Assembly: GCF_008254045.1 (NCBI RefSeq)
Contig: NZ_CP042425.1
Span: 186,001 to 250,000 of the forward strand
DNA: 64,000 bases
Source of the DNA: Limnoglobus roseus
GTDB lineage: Bacteria > Planctomycetota > Planctomycetia > Gemmatales > Gemmataceae
Direction: 5' to 3'
In this document: piece after piece, positions 50,395 to 60,829 of the stretch
Layout of the letters: each line of letters starts with the position of its first letter
How positions within the stretch are numbered: position 1 is the stretch's first letter
Notes under the pieces: generated by a model
Told to the model about the DNA's origin: nothing
The model's input: the letters and a program-made list of their open reading frames with translations, nothing else
Database searches by the model: none
Position numbers and translations under genes: made by a program

Positions 50395-51570
50395 TCAAGC
50401 CGCCCACCGCACGGGCACGGCGGTCGGTTTCAGCCCCAGTACTTGGCGGTAGACGGCCAGCGTTTCGGTCGCGGCTCGCTTCCAGGTGAACTGCCGGGCG
50501 TGGGCCGTGCCGCCGCGGCGCAGTTCGGCCTCGAAGTCGCGGTCGGTCGCGGTCCGGTGCAGCACCTCACGCCACGAGGCCACGTCGGTCGTTTCCACGA
50601 ACGCGGCGTGACGGCCGACGACTTCGCGCACAGCGGCAGACGAGTTCGACGCGATCACGCCACCGCCGCAGGCGAGCATTTCCACCGGCGGAAGGCCGAA
50701 ACCTTCGTAGTGCGACGGGAACAGCAGGGCGGTCGCCCCGCCGTAGATCGCGGGCAGGTCAGCGGCACTAACATAGCCGAGGCGGATCACGCCGGCCGGG
50801 TGCGCGGCCAGGAACTCACGTTCCGGCTCCGACTTCCAGCCCCACGGCCCGGCGAGGACCAGCGGGCAGCTTTCGCGCACGTTCGCGGGCAGGTCGGCGA
50901 ACGCCTTGAGCACAGTGAGGATGTTTTTCCGTGGTTCGATCGTGCCGACGCACAGGAAATACCGTGGCGGCAGTTTCAGGCGCTCGCGGGCGACTTCCAA
51001 TTCCTGCGGCGGCAGTGGGCGGAACTCGTCGCCGACGCCGATCCAGACGGGCGTGATCTTGTTCGGCTTCACGCCGAGGTGGTCGATCAACTCGCGGCGG
51101 ACTTCGTGCGTCAACGTCAGGATGTGTTCCGCCCGCCGCAGTGCCGGGCCGAAGTGCCGTTCGTGATGGCGGACGCGGTCGGCCGGGTGCCATTCGGGGT
51201 GGAGCAGCACCGACAGGTCGTGGGCCGAGACGACGGTCGGCAGGCCGGTCGCGAACGGGATGAAGTTCGGTTCGTGGTAGAGTTGGTAGCCGAGCGCGCG
51301 GCAGTGCCGGGCGAAGTGAATCTCCACGGCCGTTTTGCCGAGGTGCTTCAGCAAACCCTTGAACGCCGGCACGAGCGATCCCATCCGGCCCGGCTTCCCG
51401 GACCCGCCCCCGCCGTTGGCGAGGCTGAGGCAGCGGCGGATGACGCGAGCGCGCGAGTCGCCGGGGTAGAGCGCGACTTCGTCGCCCATCTCGGCGTGCA
51501 GCCGGGCGACGTAGTGCCCGATGCCGGTCTTCGGCTTCAGGGCGGCGAGTCCGTTCATCACCACGCGCAT
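50395..51570 (-). CDS. GT4-family glycosyltransferase
   Basis: A retaining GT-B glycosyltransferase of 391 residues. The ATG at 51570 (MRVVMNGL) has GGAG upstream; a TTG at 51597 would overlap the preceding gene. N-terminal domain about 1-175 with GIGHYVARLH; C-terminal nucleotide-sugar domain with FLCVGTIEPRKNILTVLKAF (about 190-215) and the EX7E region PSHYEGFGLPPVEMLACGGGVIASNSSA (about 280-310). Acceptor and donor unknown. Its neighbours, a Wza-like exporter 4 kb away and a porin, suggest polysaccharide synthesis. Confidence 0.88.
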   Translation of the reverse strand: MRVVMNGLAALKPKTGIGHYVARLHAEMGDEVALYPGDSRARVIRRCLSLANGGGGSGKPGRMGSLVPAFKGLLKHLGKTAVEIHFARHCRALGYQLYHEPNFIPFATGLPTVVSAHDLSVLLHPEWHPADRVRHHERHFGPALRRAEHILTLTHEVRRELIDHLGVKPNKITPVWIGVGDEFRPLPPQELEVARERLKLPPRYFLCVGTIEPRKNILTVLKAFADLPANVRESCPLVLAGPWGWKSEPEREFLAAHPAGVIRLGYVSAADLPAIYGGATALLFPSHYEGFGLPPVEMLACGGGVIASNSSAAVREVVGRHAAFVETTDVASWREVLHRTATDRDFEAELRRGGTAHARQFTWKRAATETLAVYRQVLGLKPTAVPVRWAA

Positions 51571-51593
51571 CAAGTCATTCTCCGGCGGTGTTC

Positions 51594-52112
51594 TCAATCG
51601 CCACGGTTGAGGGCGGCCGCGATCTTCGGGTAAAGGGCTTCCAGGCTCGCACCGACCGACTCGGGGACTCGCCGCTTTTCTTCCGGCTTGCTCGCGACCG
51701 GCTGCTTCGCCATCGCGGGGGCCTTGTCTAGCAGTTCGAGCATCTGCGTCGCGTCCAAATACCCCGTGTGCCGGCCTACGACTTTGCCGTCCGCCGTCGC
51801 GACGATGATCGTCGGGTAAGCGGTGACCTCCAGGGCGGCCGTCAGTTTTCGCTCTGCGTGGCCGTCGAGTTTCACCGCGATGAACCGCTCGCCCAACCGC
51901 TTGACGACGGCTGGGTCACGGAAAGTCGTGGCGTCGAGCTTGCGACAGAACACGCACGACTCGGTCCCGAAGTCGAGCAAGAGGGCCTTCCCGGTCTCGG
52001 CCGCTTCCTTCCGGGCCGCTTTGTAGTCGTCCCGCCACTGAATGTCCTGGGCACCCACCGGCCGGGCGAGGAGGAACACGAGGGTCAGGATTAGGAGCAG
52101 CATTCGCGGCAT
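51594..52112 (-). CDS. Secreted thioredoxin-fold protein
   Basis: 172 residues from the ATG at 52112. Signal peptide about 1-21 (ending VGA). Thioredoxin-like domain about 22-130 with active-site CVFC (C53, C56) and cis-Pro P100 in TAYPTIIV, the DUF255/thioredoxin_7 style with a long first helix (KAARKEAAETGKALLLDF). The C-terminus (about 135-172) is a short charged helix. Likely a periplasmic disulfide reductase. It lies 23 bases before the glycosyltransferase start. Confidence 0.85.
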   Translation of the reverse strand: MPRMLLLILTLVFLLARPVGAQDIQWRDDYKAARKEAAETGKALLLDFGTESCVFCRKLDATTFRDPAVVKRLGERFIAVKLDGHAERKLTAALEVTAYPTIIVATADGKVVGRHTGYLDATQMLELLDKAPAMAKQPVASKPEEKRRVPESVGASLEALYPKIAAALNRGD

Positions 52113-52207
52113 GGGGGGCCTCACGTCGGGGCGGGTAGCATCCCAACTCGGCCCGCCGGGGTCAACCCGGACCGGGTGGCGACTCCCCGCCAACACAACG
52201 GCGAGCG

Positions 52208-52879
52208 TCACGCGGCCGAAAGCGCCGACGCGAGCGGGCAGGTGGCGGCCGCCGGTTCGCCGCGGCGGTAGCGGCCCAGGAGTTCGACCGACCGCCGGGC
52301 GAGCATCCGCCGGACTTCCCGCCGCTTGCCCTTCACGCGGGCGATGGTCATGCCGTCGTAGCCGGTCGTCTGGTGCCGCATCCACGCGATCACTGCGGCC
52401 TCGGCTCGCTGCTCGACGGGGATGCGCTTCGTCCGGGCGACGGTGCCGCTGCCGACGGGCGTGGCGTGGGCGGTCACGGCGTGGGCGATCTGCCCCGCGA
52501 GGTTCGCGTGCGTCGGGTGGAACGCCAGGAACGCGACGACGGCCCCGTGGAAGTCCTCGACGTACTCGGCCTGGGCCCGCTCCCGGCGCTGGGCGTCTGC
52601 CGCCTTCTTCTTCGCGAAGCCTTCCGTCGCTCGTTCTGCGTCAAGGTCGGCCCGGATGCGCTCGATCGTCTCTCGGGCCGCCCAGACGCCGCGGGAGAAG
52701 ACCTTTCGCCCCTTCTTCTCGGCCACGACCCAGTGGTCCCCGGCCGCCTTGACGCGGCGGGTCAGGCCGGCATCGCCGGGCGGCAGCAGAACCCAGCCGG
52801 CCGGGGCGGTCAGCACTTTGCCGTCGGCGGCCCGCACGCTGTTCGGCGTCGGCCCGGGGGTGAAAGTGGTGTCACTCAT
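52208..52879 (-). CDS. DUF2293-like protein
   Basis: 223 residues, very basic and Ala-rich, no signal or membrane segment. The N-terminus has DGKVLTAPAGWVLLPPGDAGLTRRVKAAGDHWVV (about 18-52), and the middle has VEDFHGAVVAFLAFHPTHANLA (about 107-128) and AVIAWMRHQTTGYDGMTIARVKGKRREVRRMLARRS (about 163-198), the pattern I associate with DUF2293. Basic charge suggests nucleic-acid binding. A 217-base gap with no gene lies before the porin gene, including a 7-bp inverted repeat ACACCAC/GTGGTGT at 53001-53030. Confidence 0.75.
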   Translation of the reverse strand: MSDTTFTPGPTPNSVRAADGKVLTAPAGWVLLPPGDAGLTRRVKAAGDHWVVAEKKGRKVFSRGVWAARETIERIRADLDAERATEGFAKKKAADAQRRERAQAEYVEDFHGAVVAFLAFHPTHANLAGQIAHAVTAHATPVGSGTVARTKRIPVEQRAEAAVIAWMRHQTTGYDGMTIARVKGKRREVRRMLARRSVELLGRYRRGEPAAATCPLASALSAA

Positions 52880-53096
52880 GGCGCGTTCCTTCGCGATGGT
52901 GGAATCCGTTCTCTACCAGATTATCGCGCATTCGGATTCGGCGAACTCTTTCTGCCCCGATACTCGCAAGATCATCCCCAGGAGAAGACGATAGGGGGTT
53001 ACACCACCTTCTGCCGTCGGAGTGTGGTGTGCCCGGCTGGTACCTCTGCCCGACCCCAGCCGGTTGGTTTGAGGAGGGTTTACCGGACCACTTGTC

Positions 53097-54596
53097 ATGG
53101 GTCGGCTTCGGCATTCGCCGGTCTTGTGGCACGCCGCGATTCTGTACGTCCTCTTCGTCGTTCCAGCGGCGATCGGCCAAGACCCCGGAGCGATGATCCC
53201 GGAAGTCAGCGCTGGGCCGCTCGAACCCGCAGCGAAGCCCCCGCCCCCGCCCGCAAAGGCACCGCCCAACCCGTACCACGACCCCTTCTACAAGAACGAT
53301 TTCCGATATCTCGACGACCCGAATTTCGTGTCGCGCGACCCCTTCGATGTACTCAAACGGCTCGTGCCGGTGCCCGGGACCATCCTCGACCTCGGCGGCG
53401 AGTATAGTCTCCGGCTTCACAACGAGTACAACCTGCGGCTGAACAACCGTGGGAACGATTTTCTGCTGACGCGAACGCGGCTCTACGCCGACCTGCACTG
53501 CGGCGAATGGTTCCGGGTCTACGCCGAGGCGGTCGATTCGACGAGTTCGTTCGAACGACTCCCGCCGCGGTTGGGCGAGGAAAATCGGTGGGACTCGAAC
53601 AACCTGTTCGGCGACCTCCGGGCGTGGCAAGATAGCAACGGCGGAACGCTGACGGCCCGGGTCGGGCGGCAGGAACTCGACTACGGGAACCAACGGCTGA
53701 TCGCGTCCGCCCCGTGGACCAACACCCGCATCACCTACGACGGGGCCAGGGCGTTGTTGGCGAGCAAGACCTGGGACGTGGACGCCTTCTGGACGCGATT
53801 GGTCCCGCTAGCCCAGCACATCAACAACGACCACGACTTCGACCAGTCCGACCCAAAGCAGCAGTTGACCGGGCTGTACGCCACCCGGCACGACCGGCCG
53901 AACGAGACGATCGACGCCTACTTCCTGCGGCTCGAAAATCGCAACCCCGTGGCCCGCGGCGGGGACGGTGTGGTGGGCGGGTTCGACGCGAACACGGTCG
54001 GCGGCCGGTGGAAGGGCCGCCGCGACGCCTGGCTGTGGGAGGCCGAAGGCGCGTACCAGTTCGGCGCGTACGGCCACGACCGGCAGTCGGCGGGGTTCTA
54101 CGTCGTCGGCGTCGGCCGCCAGTTCGACGCGGTGCCGACGACCCCGACCCTCTGGGCGTACTACGACTGGGCGTCGGGTGACGCCGACCCGACGGACCGC
54201 CGCCGCGGCACGTTCAACCAACTCCTTCCGCAGACGCACATCTTCCTCGGGCTGGGGGACATCGTCGGCCGGCAGAACCTGCGGGACGTGAACTTCCAAC
54301 TCACCGCCCGGCCGGACCCGCACGTCACCCTGATCGCCGAATTGCACCTGTTCTGGTTGCAACAGGCCCGCGACTCGCTGTACAACAATGCTGGGGTGCC
54401 CGTCCGGACCGATTCGACGGGGCGGGCGGGGAGCCGCGTGGGGCAGGAAGCCGATTTCACGGCCCAGGTGCGACTGAACCAGCACGCGAACCTGCTGGTC
54501 AGTTACGGGCACTTCTTCCCCGGTCCGTTCCTGAGCCAGACCGGGGGCAGTCGCCCCGCGGACTTCCTGTACACCTGGCTCACGTTCAAGTTCTAG
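53097..54596 (+). CDS. Alginate-export-type outer membrane porin
   Basis: 499 residues with a signal peptide (about 1-23), a Pro-rich linker (about 35-60) and a beta-barrel rich in alternating polar/hydrophobic strands: LDLGGEYSLRLHNEYNLRLNN, FLLTRTRLYADLHCGEWFRVYAEAVDS, LTARVGRQELDYGNQRLI. It ends in aromatic FKF, as needed for BAM insertion. This is the AlgE-like family. It may allow polymer or small-molecule passage. A candidate ribosome site GAGGAGGG is rather far upstream (18 bases). Followed 39 bases later by the hybrid kinase. Confidence 0.85.
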   Translation: MGRLRHSPVLWHAAILYVLFVVPAAIGQDPGAMIPEVSAGPLEPAAKPPPPPAKAPPNPYHDPFYKNDFRYLDDPNFVSRDPFDVLKRLVPVPGTILDLGGEYSLRLHNEYNLRLNNRGNDFLLTRTRLYADLHCGEWFRVYAEAVDSTSSFERLPPRLGEENRWDSNNLFGDLRAWQDSNGGTLTARVGRQELDYGNQRLIASAPWTNTRITYDGARALLASKTWDVDAFWTRLVPLAQHINNDHDFDQSDPKQQLTGLYATRHDRPNETIDAYFLRLENRNPVARGGDGVVGGFDANTVGGRWKGRRDAWLWEAEGAYQFGAYGHDRQSAGFYVVGVGRQFDAVPTTPTLWAYYDWASGDADPTDRRRGTFNQLLPQTHIFLGLGDIVGRQNLRDVNFQLTARPDPHVTLIAELHLFWLQQARDSLYNNAGVPVRTDSTGRAGSRVGQEADFTAQVRLNQHANLLVSYGHFFPGPFLSQTGGSRPADFLYTWLTFKF

Positions 54597-54635
54597 TCGC
54601 CGAACGACCCCACTTTCTCCCCACAGGTCGATCCC

Positions 54636-57491
54636 GTGTACGACCCCCTTCCCCCCCGGTGGATCAGGCGCTACCGGATCGTTTCCCGGGCCGCCAGTCT
54701 CACGGCCGTGGCCGTGAGTGTCATCGTCCTGCTCGGCTGGACGTTCAACGTCGACGCTCTCAAGACGGTGTTTTTGGGTAAGATCGCGATGAACCCGGGT
54801 GGCACGGCCCTCGGGTTTCTGCTCGCCGGCACTTCTCTCGGGTTGCTCTGCACGGGCCGGCCGGCGGGGGCCCGCCACCGGATGGCAATTCTTTGCGCGG
54901 CGGGGGCGTTGGTATTGGGGGCCTTCCGCCTCGTGGGCTACAGCTTCGGGTGGGACTTCGGCCCGGACCGGATCCTCTTCGCCGAGCGGTTGGCGGCCTA
55001 CGACATCCCGAACCGGATGGCCCCGAACACGGCTGTCGGCCTGGTAATCATCGGCCTGGCCCTGCTGCTCCTGGACGTACAGAACGACCGCCGGTTCCGG
55101 CCGGCCCAACCGCTCGCCCTGGCGGTCGCGCTGATCGCGCTACTGGTCCTCATCGGCTACGCCTACAGTGCCGCCGGTCTGACCGGCGTTCAGTCGTTCA
55201 TCCCGATGGCCTGGATCACGGCGATTGTCTTCGCCGCCCTCAGTGTGGGCGTCCTGTCCGCCCGCCCGGACACGGGCCTGATGGCGGTCGTCACCGCCGG
55301 CGGCGCGGGCGGGATCATGGCCCGGCGGTTGCTGCCCGCCGCCGTTCTGGTGCCGGCCGGCCTGGGGTGGGTCCGCCTGTTCGCCGAGGATCAGGCCCTC
55401 ATCGAACCGGTCACCGGCCTATCACTGTTCGTCTTGTCGAACATCGTGGTCTTCTCGTCGCTCATCTGGTGGAGCGCGGCGTCGCTGAACCGCAGCGATG
55501 CCGCGCTGCAACGGGCGAAGGCGGGGGCCGAGGCGGCGAACACGGCCAAGGGCGAGTTCCTGGCGAACATGAGCCACGAAATCCGCACGCCGATGAACGG
55601 CATCATCGGCATGACCGAGTTGGCCCTCGACACCGACCTCAACCCCGACCAGCGGGAGTTCATGACGACCGTGAAGATGTCAGCCCACGCCCTCCTCTCG
55701 CTGCTCAACGACATCCTCGACTTCTCCAAGATCGAGTCGGGCAAGCTCGAACTCGACCCCGTCCCGTTCGGCCTCCGAGACGCCCTCGGCGACACGATGA
55801 AGACGCTCGCCCACCGGGCGGCCACGAAGGGGCTGGAACTCGCCTGCCGCGTGGAACCGGACGTGCCCGACCGCCTCGTCGGCGACGCCGGGCGGGTCCG
55901 GCAGATCGTGGTCAACCTCGTCGGCAACGCCATCAAGTTCACCGAGCGGGGCGAGGTCGTCGTGAGCGTCGGGGTGGTGTGGCGGAGCGCAACCGAGGCC
56001 GTCCTCCAGTTCTCCGTCCGCGACACTGGCATCGGCATCCCCGCCGAAAAGCTCGGCCGCCTCTTCAAGGCGTTCTCCCAGGCCGACACGTCCACCACCC
56101 GCAAGTACGGCGGCACCGGGCTGGGCCTCGCGATTTCCCAGCGGTTGGCCGAGATGACCGGCGGCCGCACGTGGGTCGAGAGTACCGTCGGCGAGGGGAG
56201 CACGTTCCACTTCACCACCCGCTTGGGCCTGCAAACGGGTCCGGCCCCGGCCCCGGTCACCTCCACCGTCGCCCTGAAAGACCTGCCCGTGCTGGTCGTG
56301 GACGATAACGCCACAAACCGCCGCATCCTCCAGGAACTCTTGACCATCTGGGGGATGAAGCCGACCGTCGTGGACGGCGGCGCGGCCGCCCTGAACACGC
56401 TCCGCCACGCCGCCGAGGTCGGCGAGACGTTCGCGATCGTGCTGCTCGACTACATGATGCCGGGGATGGACGGCTTCACGCTGGCGGGGGAGATCAAGCA
56501 GCACCCGGAGTTGACCCACGCCAGCCTGGTCATGCTGTCGTCCGCGACCGGCCCCCGGGAGCGCGACCGCTGCCGCGAAGTGGGGATCGCGGCGTACTTG
56601 TCGAAGCCGATCAAGCAGTCCGAACTGCTGGACGCGCTGGTGACGAGCCTGGGCGGCGTGCCGGCCGACCCGCCCACCCCCAACCCGGCCCCGGCCCGCA
56701 CGAGCGGCCGGCATCTCCGCATCCTGCTGGCCGAGGACAACGCGGTGAACCAGACGCTGGCCGTGCGGGTGCTGAAGAAGTGGGGCCATACGGTCGTGGT
56801 GGCCAACAACGGCCGCGAGGCCGTCGACGCCCTGTTCGGCGAGGGGGCGGCCTTCGACGTGGTGCTGATGGACGTGCAGATGCCGGAGATGGACGGGTTC
56901 GAGGCGACCGCCGCCATCCGCGACCGCGAACGGACGACCGGCACCCACATGCCGGTCGTCGCCATGACGGCGCACGCCATGAAGGGCGACCGGGAGCGGT
57001 GCCTGGAGGCGGGCATGGACGGGTATGTGACCAAGCCGCTACGGCCGGAGGAACTGTTCGCCACCCTCGAAGGTCTGGACACCGGGATCGCGATTCCCGC
57101 GCCCCCGGCCTACGACACGGTGGGCGCGCTCGAACGGACCGGCGGGGACAAGGACTTGCTGAAGGAGTTGGCCGGGCTGTTCCTGGACGAAGTTCCGACG
57201 CTGATGGGGCAGATCAATGAGGGCATCGCGAATCGGGACGGGCCGGGACTCCGCATGGCGGCCCACACACTGAAGGGGTCGGCCGGGACGTTCGCCGCCG
57301 CGGAGACGTGCGACGCCGCATGGCGGCTGGAGCAGGCCGGGCGGGACGAGGTCTGGGCCGACACCGCGGCCGCGTGGGTGGCGCTGGAGGCGGCCGTCGG
57401 GCGGTTGGTCCCGGCCCTGCAAGAACTGACCGGCACCGCCGAGGCTACGCCGGCGGGCCGCCCCGATAGCCGAAATAGCCCCGGGCCTTGA
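54636..57491 (+). CDS. Hybrid sensor histidine kinase with two receiver domains and Hpt
   Basis: 951 residues from a GTG start. Seven or eight membrane helices occupy about 15-285 with no large periplasmic domain. The kinase core has H314 in [13 protein letters not shown], then HATPase motifs ([28 protein letters not shown], about 425-505). Receiver 1 (about 545-665) has D605 in [11 protein letters not shown]; receiver 2 (about 690-810) has D746 in [11 protein letters not shown]; the Hpt domain has H877 in [14 protein letters not shown]. This is a complete phosphorelay in one protein. The output partner is probably the response regulator at 58880. Its 3' end overlaps the convergent gene by 47 bases. 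Confidence 0.92.
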   Translation: MYDPLPPRWIRRYRIVSRAASLTAVAVSVIVLLGWTFNVDALKTVFLGKIAMNPGGTALGFLLAGTSLGLLCTGRPAGARHRMAILCAAGALVLGAFRLVGYSFGWDFGPDRILFAERLAAYDIPNRMAPNTAVGLVIIGLALLLLDVQNDRRFRPAQPLALAVALIALLVLIGYAYSAAGLTGVQSFIPMAWITAIVFAALSVGVLSARPDTGLMAVVTAGGAGGIMARRLLPAAVLVPAGLGWVRLFAEDQALIEPVTGLSLFVLSNIVVFSSLIWWSAASLNRSDAALQRAKAGAEAANTAKGEFLANMSHEIRTPMNGIIGMTELALDTDLNPDQREFMTTVKMSAHALLSLLNDILDFSKIESGKLELDPVPFGLRDALGDTMKTLAHRAATKGLELACRVEPDVPDRLVGDAGRVRQIVVNLVGNAIKFTERGEVVVSVGVVWRSATEAVLQFSVRDTGIGIPAEKLGRLFKAFSQADTSTTRKYGGTGLGLAISQRLAEMTGGRTWVESTVGEGSTFHFTTRLGLQTGPAPAPVTSTVALKDLPVLVVDDNATNRRILQELLTIWGMKPTVVDGGAAALNTLRHAAEVGETFAIVLLDYMMPGMDGFTLAGEIKQHPELTHASLVMLSSATGPRERDRCREVGIAAYLSKPIKQSELLDALVTSLGGVPADPPTPNPAPARTSGRHLRILLAEDNAVNQTLAVRVLKKWGHTVVVANNGREAVDALFGEGAAFDVVLMDVQMPEMDGFEATAAIRDRERTTGTHMPVVAMTAHAMKGDRERCLEAGMDGYVTKPLRPEELFATLEGLDTGIAIPAPPAYDTVGALERTGGDKDLLKELAGLFLDEVPTLMGQINEGIANRDGPGLRMAAHTLKGSAGTFAAAETCDAAWRLEQAGRDEVWADTAAAWVALEAAVGRLVPALQELTGTAEATPAGRPDSRNSPGP

Positions 57492-58878
57492 TGACCGCCG
57501 CGACGCCGGGCGGGACCATCTCTTCCCACGCCGGGTCGCTGGCCGCGATCTTCCGCAACACGTCGGGCGTGAAGATCGACAGGCAGCGGTCGTCGAAGTT
57601 GTTCAACTGCTCGATGCACCGGCTATCTACCAGGTACCCGTACAGCTTGCGGAGCTTCGGCGAGACTTCCAGGTTCTGAACCGCCGTCAGGTCGCCGGTG
57701 GCCGGGTCCAACAGCGGGTAGATGTAGAGCTTCAGGTCGTTCTTGAACAACCGACCGAACGACTCCAGGATGCCGCCTTCCAGTTGCGTGTAGAACTTCT
57801 CGTCGAACATCTCGCGGAGGGTGGGCAGGCCCATCACGATGCCGATCTGCTTCTTCGTGTACCGGGCGAGGTACGCGGCCAGCCGGTAGTACTCGAAGTA
57901 GTTGGAGATGAGCACCGTCATCCCCTCGGCGGCCAGCAGGTCGGCCCGCGCGAGGAAGTCTTGGTAGTCCAGTTCGCCGGCCACCATGAGGCTGTGCATG
58001 GTGAGTTCCATGAGCTGCACGACCGCCTCGCCGCGGACGGCCGGCTCTTGCAGGAACTGCTCGCGGGCGCAGCGGTGCATGTCGAGGTGGACCCGCGTGA
58101 CCGGGCGGAAGCTGCCGCGTTCGACCAGGATCGGCTTCTTGTACAGCACTTCCGAGGGCTGAAGGACCGTGCCGTCGGCCGCGAACATGGCCGCGTTGCT
58201 GAGCCCGAGTTGCACGAGCTTCAGGCTCATGACGCGGTTGTCCACGGCCCGGAACGCGGCCCCCGAGAACTCGACCATGTCGATTTCGAGCCGCTGCACG
58301 GTGAGGCTGTCGAGCAGCGAGTCGAGGAGGTGTTCCGGCTCGTGGTGGTGGAAGAACGCGCCGTACAGGAGGTTCACGCCGACGATGCCGAGCGCCTCTT
58401 GCTGTTGAGCGTTCTCGGCGTCGAGCATCCGCACGTGGATGAGCACCTGGCTGGCCGCGGCCCGGGGGTGGGCCTGGAACTTGACGCCCAGCCAGCCGTG
58501 GCACTCGTTCGTGCCCTTGTAGTTGCGGGCCGACACGGTGTCGGCGAAGGCGAAGAACGCCGTCGTCGCCCCGCGGGCGGCGTCGAGCGGGCGGACGGTG
58601 CCCTCGAACTCGAAATCGAGCATGCTCTGCAACCGTGCCCGACAGACGTACCGCTCGCACGTGCCGTAGTACGTGTCGCTGATCGTCATGTCGTAGGCGG
58701 AGATGCTCTTGGCAATGGTCCCGGCCGCCCCGCCGACCTGGAAGAACCAGCGGACGACTTCCTGCCCCGCGCCGATTTCGGCGAACGCGCCGTACCGGCC
58801 GCGGTCGATGTTGATTCGCAGCGCCTTCTCGCGGGGGTCCGGCTTACCGTTCGGCGTGTCGGCCGTGGGCGTCGGCAT
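57445..58878 (-). CDS. Conserved protein of unknown function, operonic with a response regulator
   Basis: 477 residues, no signal or membrane segment. The strongest blocks are [32 protein letters not shown] (about 19-49, in parts), [27 protein letters not shown] and [19 protein letters not shown] recall similar proteins in cyanobacteria and other bacteria under unreliable names, so no function is given. It starts one base after the response-regulator stop, so the two are surely co-transcribed, and it overlaps the hybrid kinase gene tail to tail over 57445-57491. Confidence 0.8.
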   Translation of the reverse strand: MPTPTADTPNGKPDPREKALRINIDRGRYGAFAEIGAGQEVVRWFFQVGGAAGTIAKSISAYDMTISDTYYGTCERYVCRARLQSMLDFEFEGTVRPLDAARGATTAFFAFADTVSARNYKGTNECHGWLGVKFQAHPRAAASQVLIHVRMLDAENAQQQEALGIVGVNLLYGAFFHHHEPEHLLDSLLDSLTVQRLEIDMVEFSGAAFRAVDNRVMSLKLVQLGLSNAAMFAADGTVLQPSEVLYKKPILVERGSFRPVTRVHLDMHRCAREQFLQEPAVRGEAVVQLMELTMHSLMVAGELDYQDFLARADLLAAEGMTVLISNYFEYYRLAAYLARYTKKQIGIVMGLPTLREMFDEKFYTQLEGGILESFGRLFKNDLKLYIYPLLDPATGDLTAVQNLEVSPKLRKLYGYLVDSRCIEQLNNFDDRCLSIFTPDVLRKIAASDPAWEEMVPPGVAAVIKARGYFGYRGGPPA

Positions 58879-58879
58879 C

Positions 58880-59332
58880 TCATCCTCCGGGGCGGTCGGC
58901 GGCCTTTTGCAGCGACTCCTGGGCCGCCCGCAGTTCGCGGTTCTGCTCCGCGAGGGCCTGCTCCAGTTTGACGATTCGCTCGCCCGCCCGCAGGCGGACT
59001 CGCAGCTCTTCCGCGAGGAACGGCTTGCCCACGAAGTCGTCGGCCCCGGCGTCCATCCCCTCGACGAGATCTTCCTTCTGCGACCGCGACGTGAGCAGGA
59101 TGGCGTAGACGTAGTTCGGCCGGGTGCTGGCCCGGATGCGGCGGATCAGTTCCCGCCCGTCCATCTCGGGCATCATCCAATCGCTAATGACGATGGAGAA
59201 GTCGCCCTGTTCGAACCGCTGCCAGGCGTCCGCGCCGTTCACGGCCACGGTAACCTCGTACCCCCACTTCTGTAAGTAACTCTGTAACAACCGGCGGGAG
59301 ACGGGGTCGTCGTCCGCGATCAGGATTTTCAT
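58880..59332 (-). CDS. Response regulator with C-terminal coiled coil
   Basis: 150 residues: receiver domain about 1-120 (acidic pair D7/D8/D9, phospho-acceptor in IVISDWMMPEMDG, K104 in VGKPF), then a helical tail (about 118-148) with heptad leucines and no DNA-binding domain. It may signal by protein contact, perhaps with the 477-residue protein encoded one base downstream. GGAGA precedes the ATG. A hairpin lies at 59347-59364. Confidence 0.9.
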   Translation of the reverse strand: MKILIADDDPVSRRLLQSYLQKWGYEVTVAVNGADAWQRFEQGDFSIVISDWMMPEMDGRELIRRIRASTRPNYVYAILLTSRSQKEDLVEGMDAGADDFVGKPFLAEELRVRLRAGERIVKLEQALAEQNRELRAAQESLQKAADRPGG

Positions 59333-59346
59333 GGGCGATCTCCAGG

Positions 59347-59364
59347 CGGTCCGCCGACGGACCG
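59347..59364 (-). promoter_or_regulatory. Small hairpin between the Dyp peroxidase and response regulator genes
   Basis: CGGTCCG-N4-CGGACCG, a perfect 7-bp stem with a 4-base loop, in the 69-base gap. On the leftward transcript it is about 38 bases after the peroxidase stop and about 14 bases before the response-regulator ATG. Weak terminator or leader element. Confidence 0.4.
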
Positions 59365-59401
59365 TCAGATATTCTACACGCCTCGACCAACCAACGCGGA
59401 C

Positions 59402-60814
59402 TTACCCCGCGGCCAGCGCCGCCAGCGCGTCCATCCCCGGCAGGAAGAAGTACGCCCCGCCGACGACGTTCACGAACCGCGTCACGCCGTGGACCCGCTC
59501 GCGGAACGGGTCGGCCGGCACGGTGAACGTGGTTTCCTTGGCCGACTGAAACGTGACGGGATCGACGATCCGGCTCGGGTCGCCGATCAGCGGGTCGGTC
59601 TCCTGGTAGAGCGAACCGAAGACCGGGTTGTGAACCCACGTGTGCATGATGAATTCGAACTGCCGGTCGATGTTCGCGTTCAGGGCCATGAACAGCAGGC
59701 CGCGCTTCTGGCCGTCGGGCTGGTACTTGTCAGCCGCGCGGGGGCCGTAATTGCGGCCGCGCCGCAACACGCGGTGCCGTTGGGCGACCAGGAGCGAAGT
59801 CTTCGGGTCGTCGGCCAACTGCATCCCCCGCGGGTTCGACCGGCGGACGTGCGACCCCACCGGCATGCCGTGGCCGAGCGGGTCGTCGGTCAGGTCGAAC
59901 GTGTCGTCGTCCGGCACGAGCGAGAGCGGGTCGGCGGTCTGGCCGGGGCGGACCCGTGCGCCGCTCGGCCACCGGCCGACGATCTTGGCCGCCAGCCACT
60001 CCGCCCGGTCGCGACTGCCGGCCCGCGCGGCGAGGAAGTTCCAGAACGCGCTCACGTCCTGCTCGAACTGGCGAAACACGACGTAGCTGCCGTTCGTACC
60101 GAACGGCTTCTTCGCCGGGCCGATGAGAAGTTTCTCCCGACCAGGGATCAGGTTCTCGTTCCCGTAGGCGTTCGCGTAGCCGAACACGAACTCGCCGGCC
60201 GGCACGGCTTGCGGGTCGCTGCGCGTTTTCTCGTCGTCATCTGGAACGACGGGGACGGGTTGCGAGATGCCGTCGGCGAAGCCGAAGTGCTCGCGGGAGG
60301 CGCCCTCCAGCGGCGTCGTGGCGATCGGGGCCACGACCTGCGTTAGCCCGTGGGCCAGGTATTTCGCTCCTTCTCCCACTTCCAGCGTCGCGAGGCGGGC
60401 CACATCCGGCGCGAAGAGTAACAGAAGCACATCGACCGGGTGCGCGGCATTCCCCCACGCCCACTGATCGGGGGCCGACGGGCCGAAGTCGGCGAGGATG
60501 CGGGTGCGCCGCTCCGAGGTCATACCCTCCTGGAACGCCAGCTCGAAGGTTTCGAGGGCCTCCGCCGTCAGACCCAGCTTCGCCAACCCGTCGTGGGAGA
60601 AGGCGACGTTGAGGCAAAAGTTCTGTTCCTCGGCCGGCTTCGGGGCGTCGTCCGGCACACCCCGCGTCACCCGCGGGAGGAGGTCGGCCAGCCACGCCTT
60701 CGCCGCGGCGGGGTCGGCGATCCGCAGCAGGTGGTACGACGCCACGACCATCCGCTTGCCGTAGCCGCTGAAGACGAGGCCCTGAATGTCGCCGTGGTCC
60801 CAGTTCGCGTTCAT
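59402..60814 (-). CDS. Dyp-type heme peroxidase
   Basis: A 470-residue heme peroxidase. The Dyp signature GFADG at 178-182 supplies the catalytic Asp (D181), the proximal heme ligand is H322 in SHVRRSNPRG, and a distal-Arg-type block RVLRRGRNYG follows about 30 residues later. The size matches the larger Dyp classes rather than the roughly 300-residue encapsulin cargo type. No Tat or Sec signal is visible at the N-terminus (MNANWDHGDIQ), so it is probably cytoplasmic. It follows the membrane protein gene by 15 bases. Confidence 0.9.
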   Translation of the reverse strand: MNANWDHGDIQGLVFSGYGKRMVVASYHLLRIADPAAAKAWLADLLPRVTRGVPDDAPKPAEEQNFCLNVAFSHDGLAKLGLTAEALETFELAFQEGMTSERRTRILADFGPSAPDQWAWGNAAHPVDVLLLLFAPDVARLATLEVGEGAKYLAHGLTQVVAPIATTPLEGASREHFGFADGISQPVPVVPDDDEKTRSDPQAVPAGEFVFGYANAYGNENLIPGREKLLIGPAKKPFGTNGSYVVFRQFEQDVSAFWNFLAARAGSRDRAEWLAAKIVGRWPSGARVRPGQTADPLSLVPDDDTFDLTDDPLGHGMPVGSHVRRSNPRGMQLADDPKTSLLVAQRHRVLRRGRNYGPRAADKYQPDGQKRGLLFMALNANIDRQFEFIMHTWVHNPVFGSLYQETDPLIGDPSRIVDPVTFQSAKETTFTVPADPFRERVHGVTRFVNVVGGAYFFLPGMDALAALAAG

Positions 60815-60829
60815 CGTGCCCCGTGTCGG

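Noticed and set aside
49447..51633. A 728-codon plus-strand frame opposite rsmB and the glycosyltransferase
   Set aside because: It crosses two well-supported minus-strand genes and lacks any recognisable domain.
53001..53030. Inverted repeat ACACCAC-N16-GTGGTGT upstream of the porin gene
   Set aside because: Only 7 bp with a long loop in high-GC DNA; too weak to call an operator without comparison to relatives.
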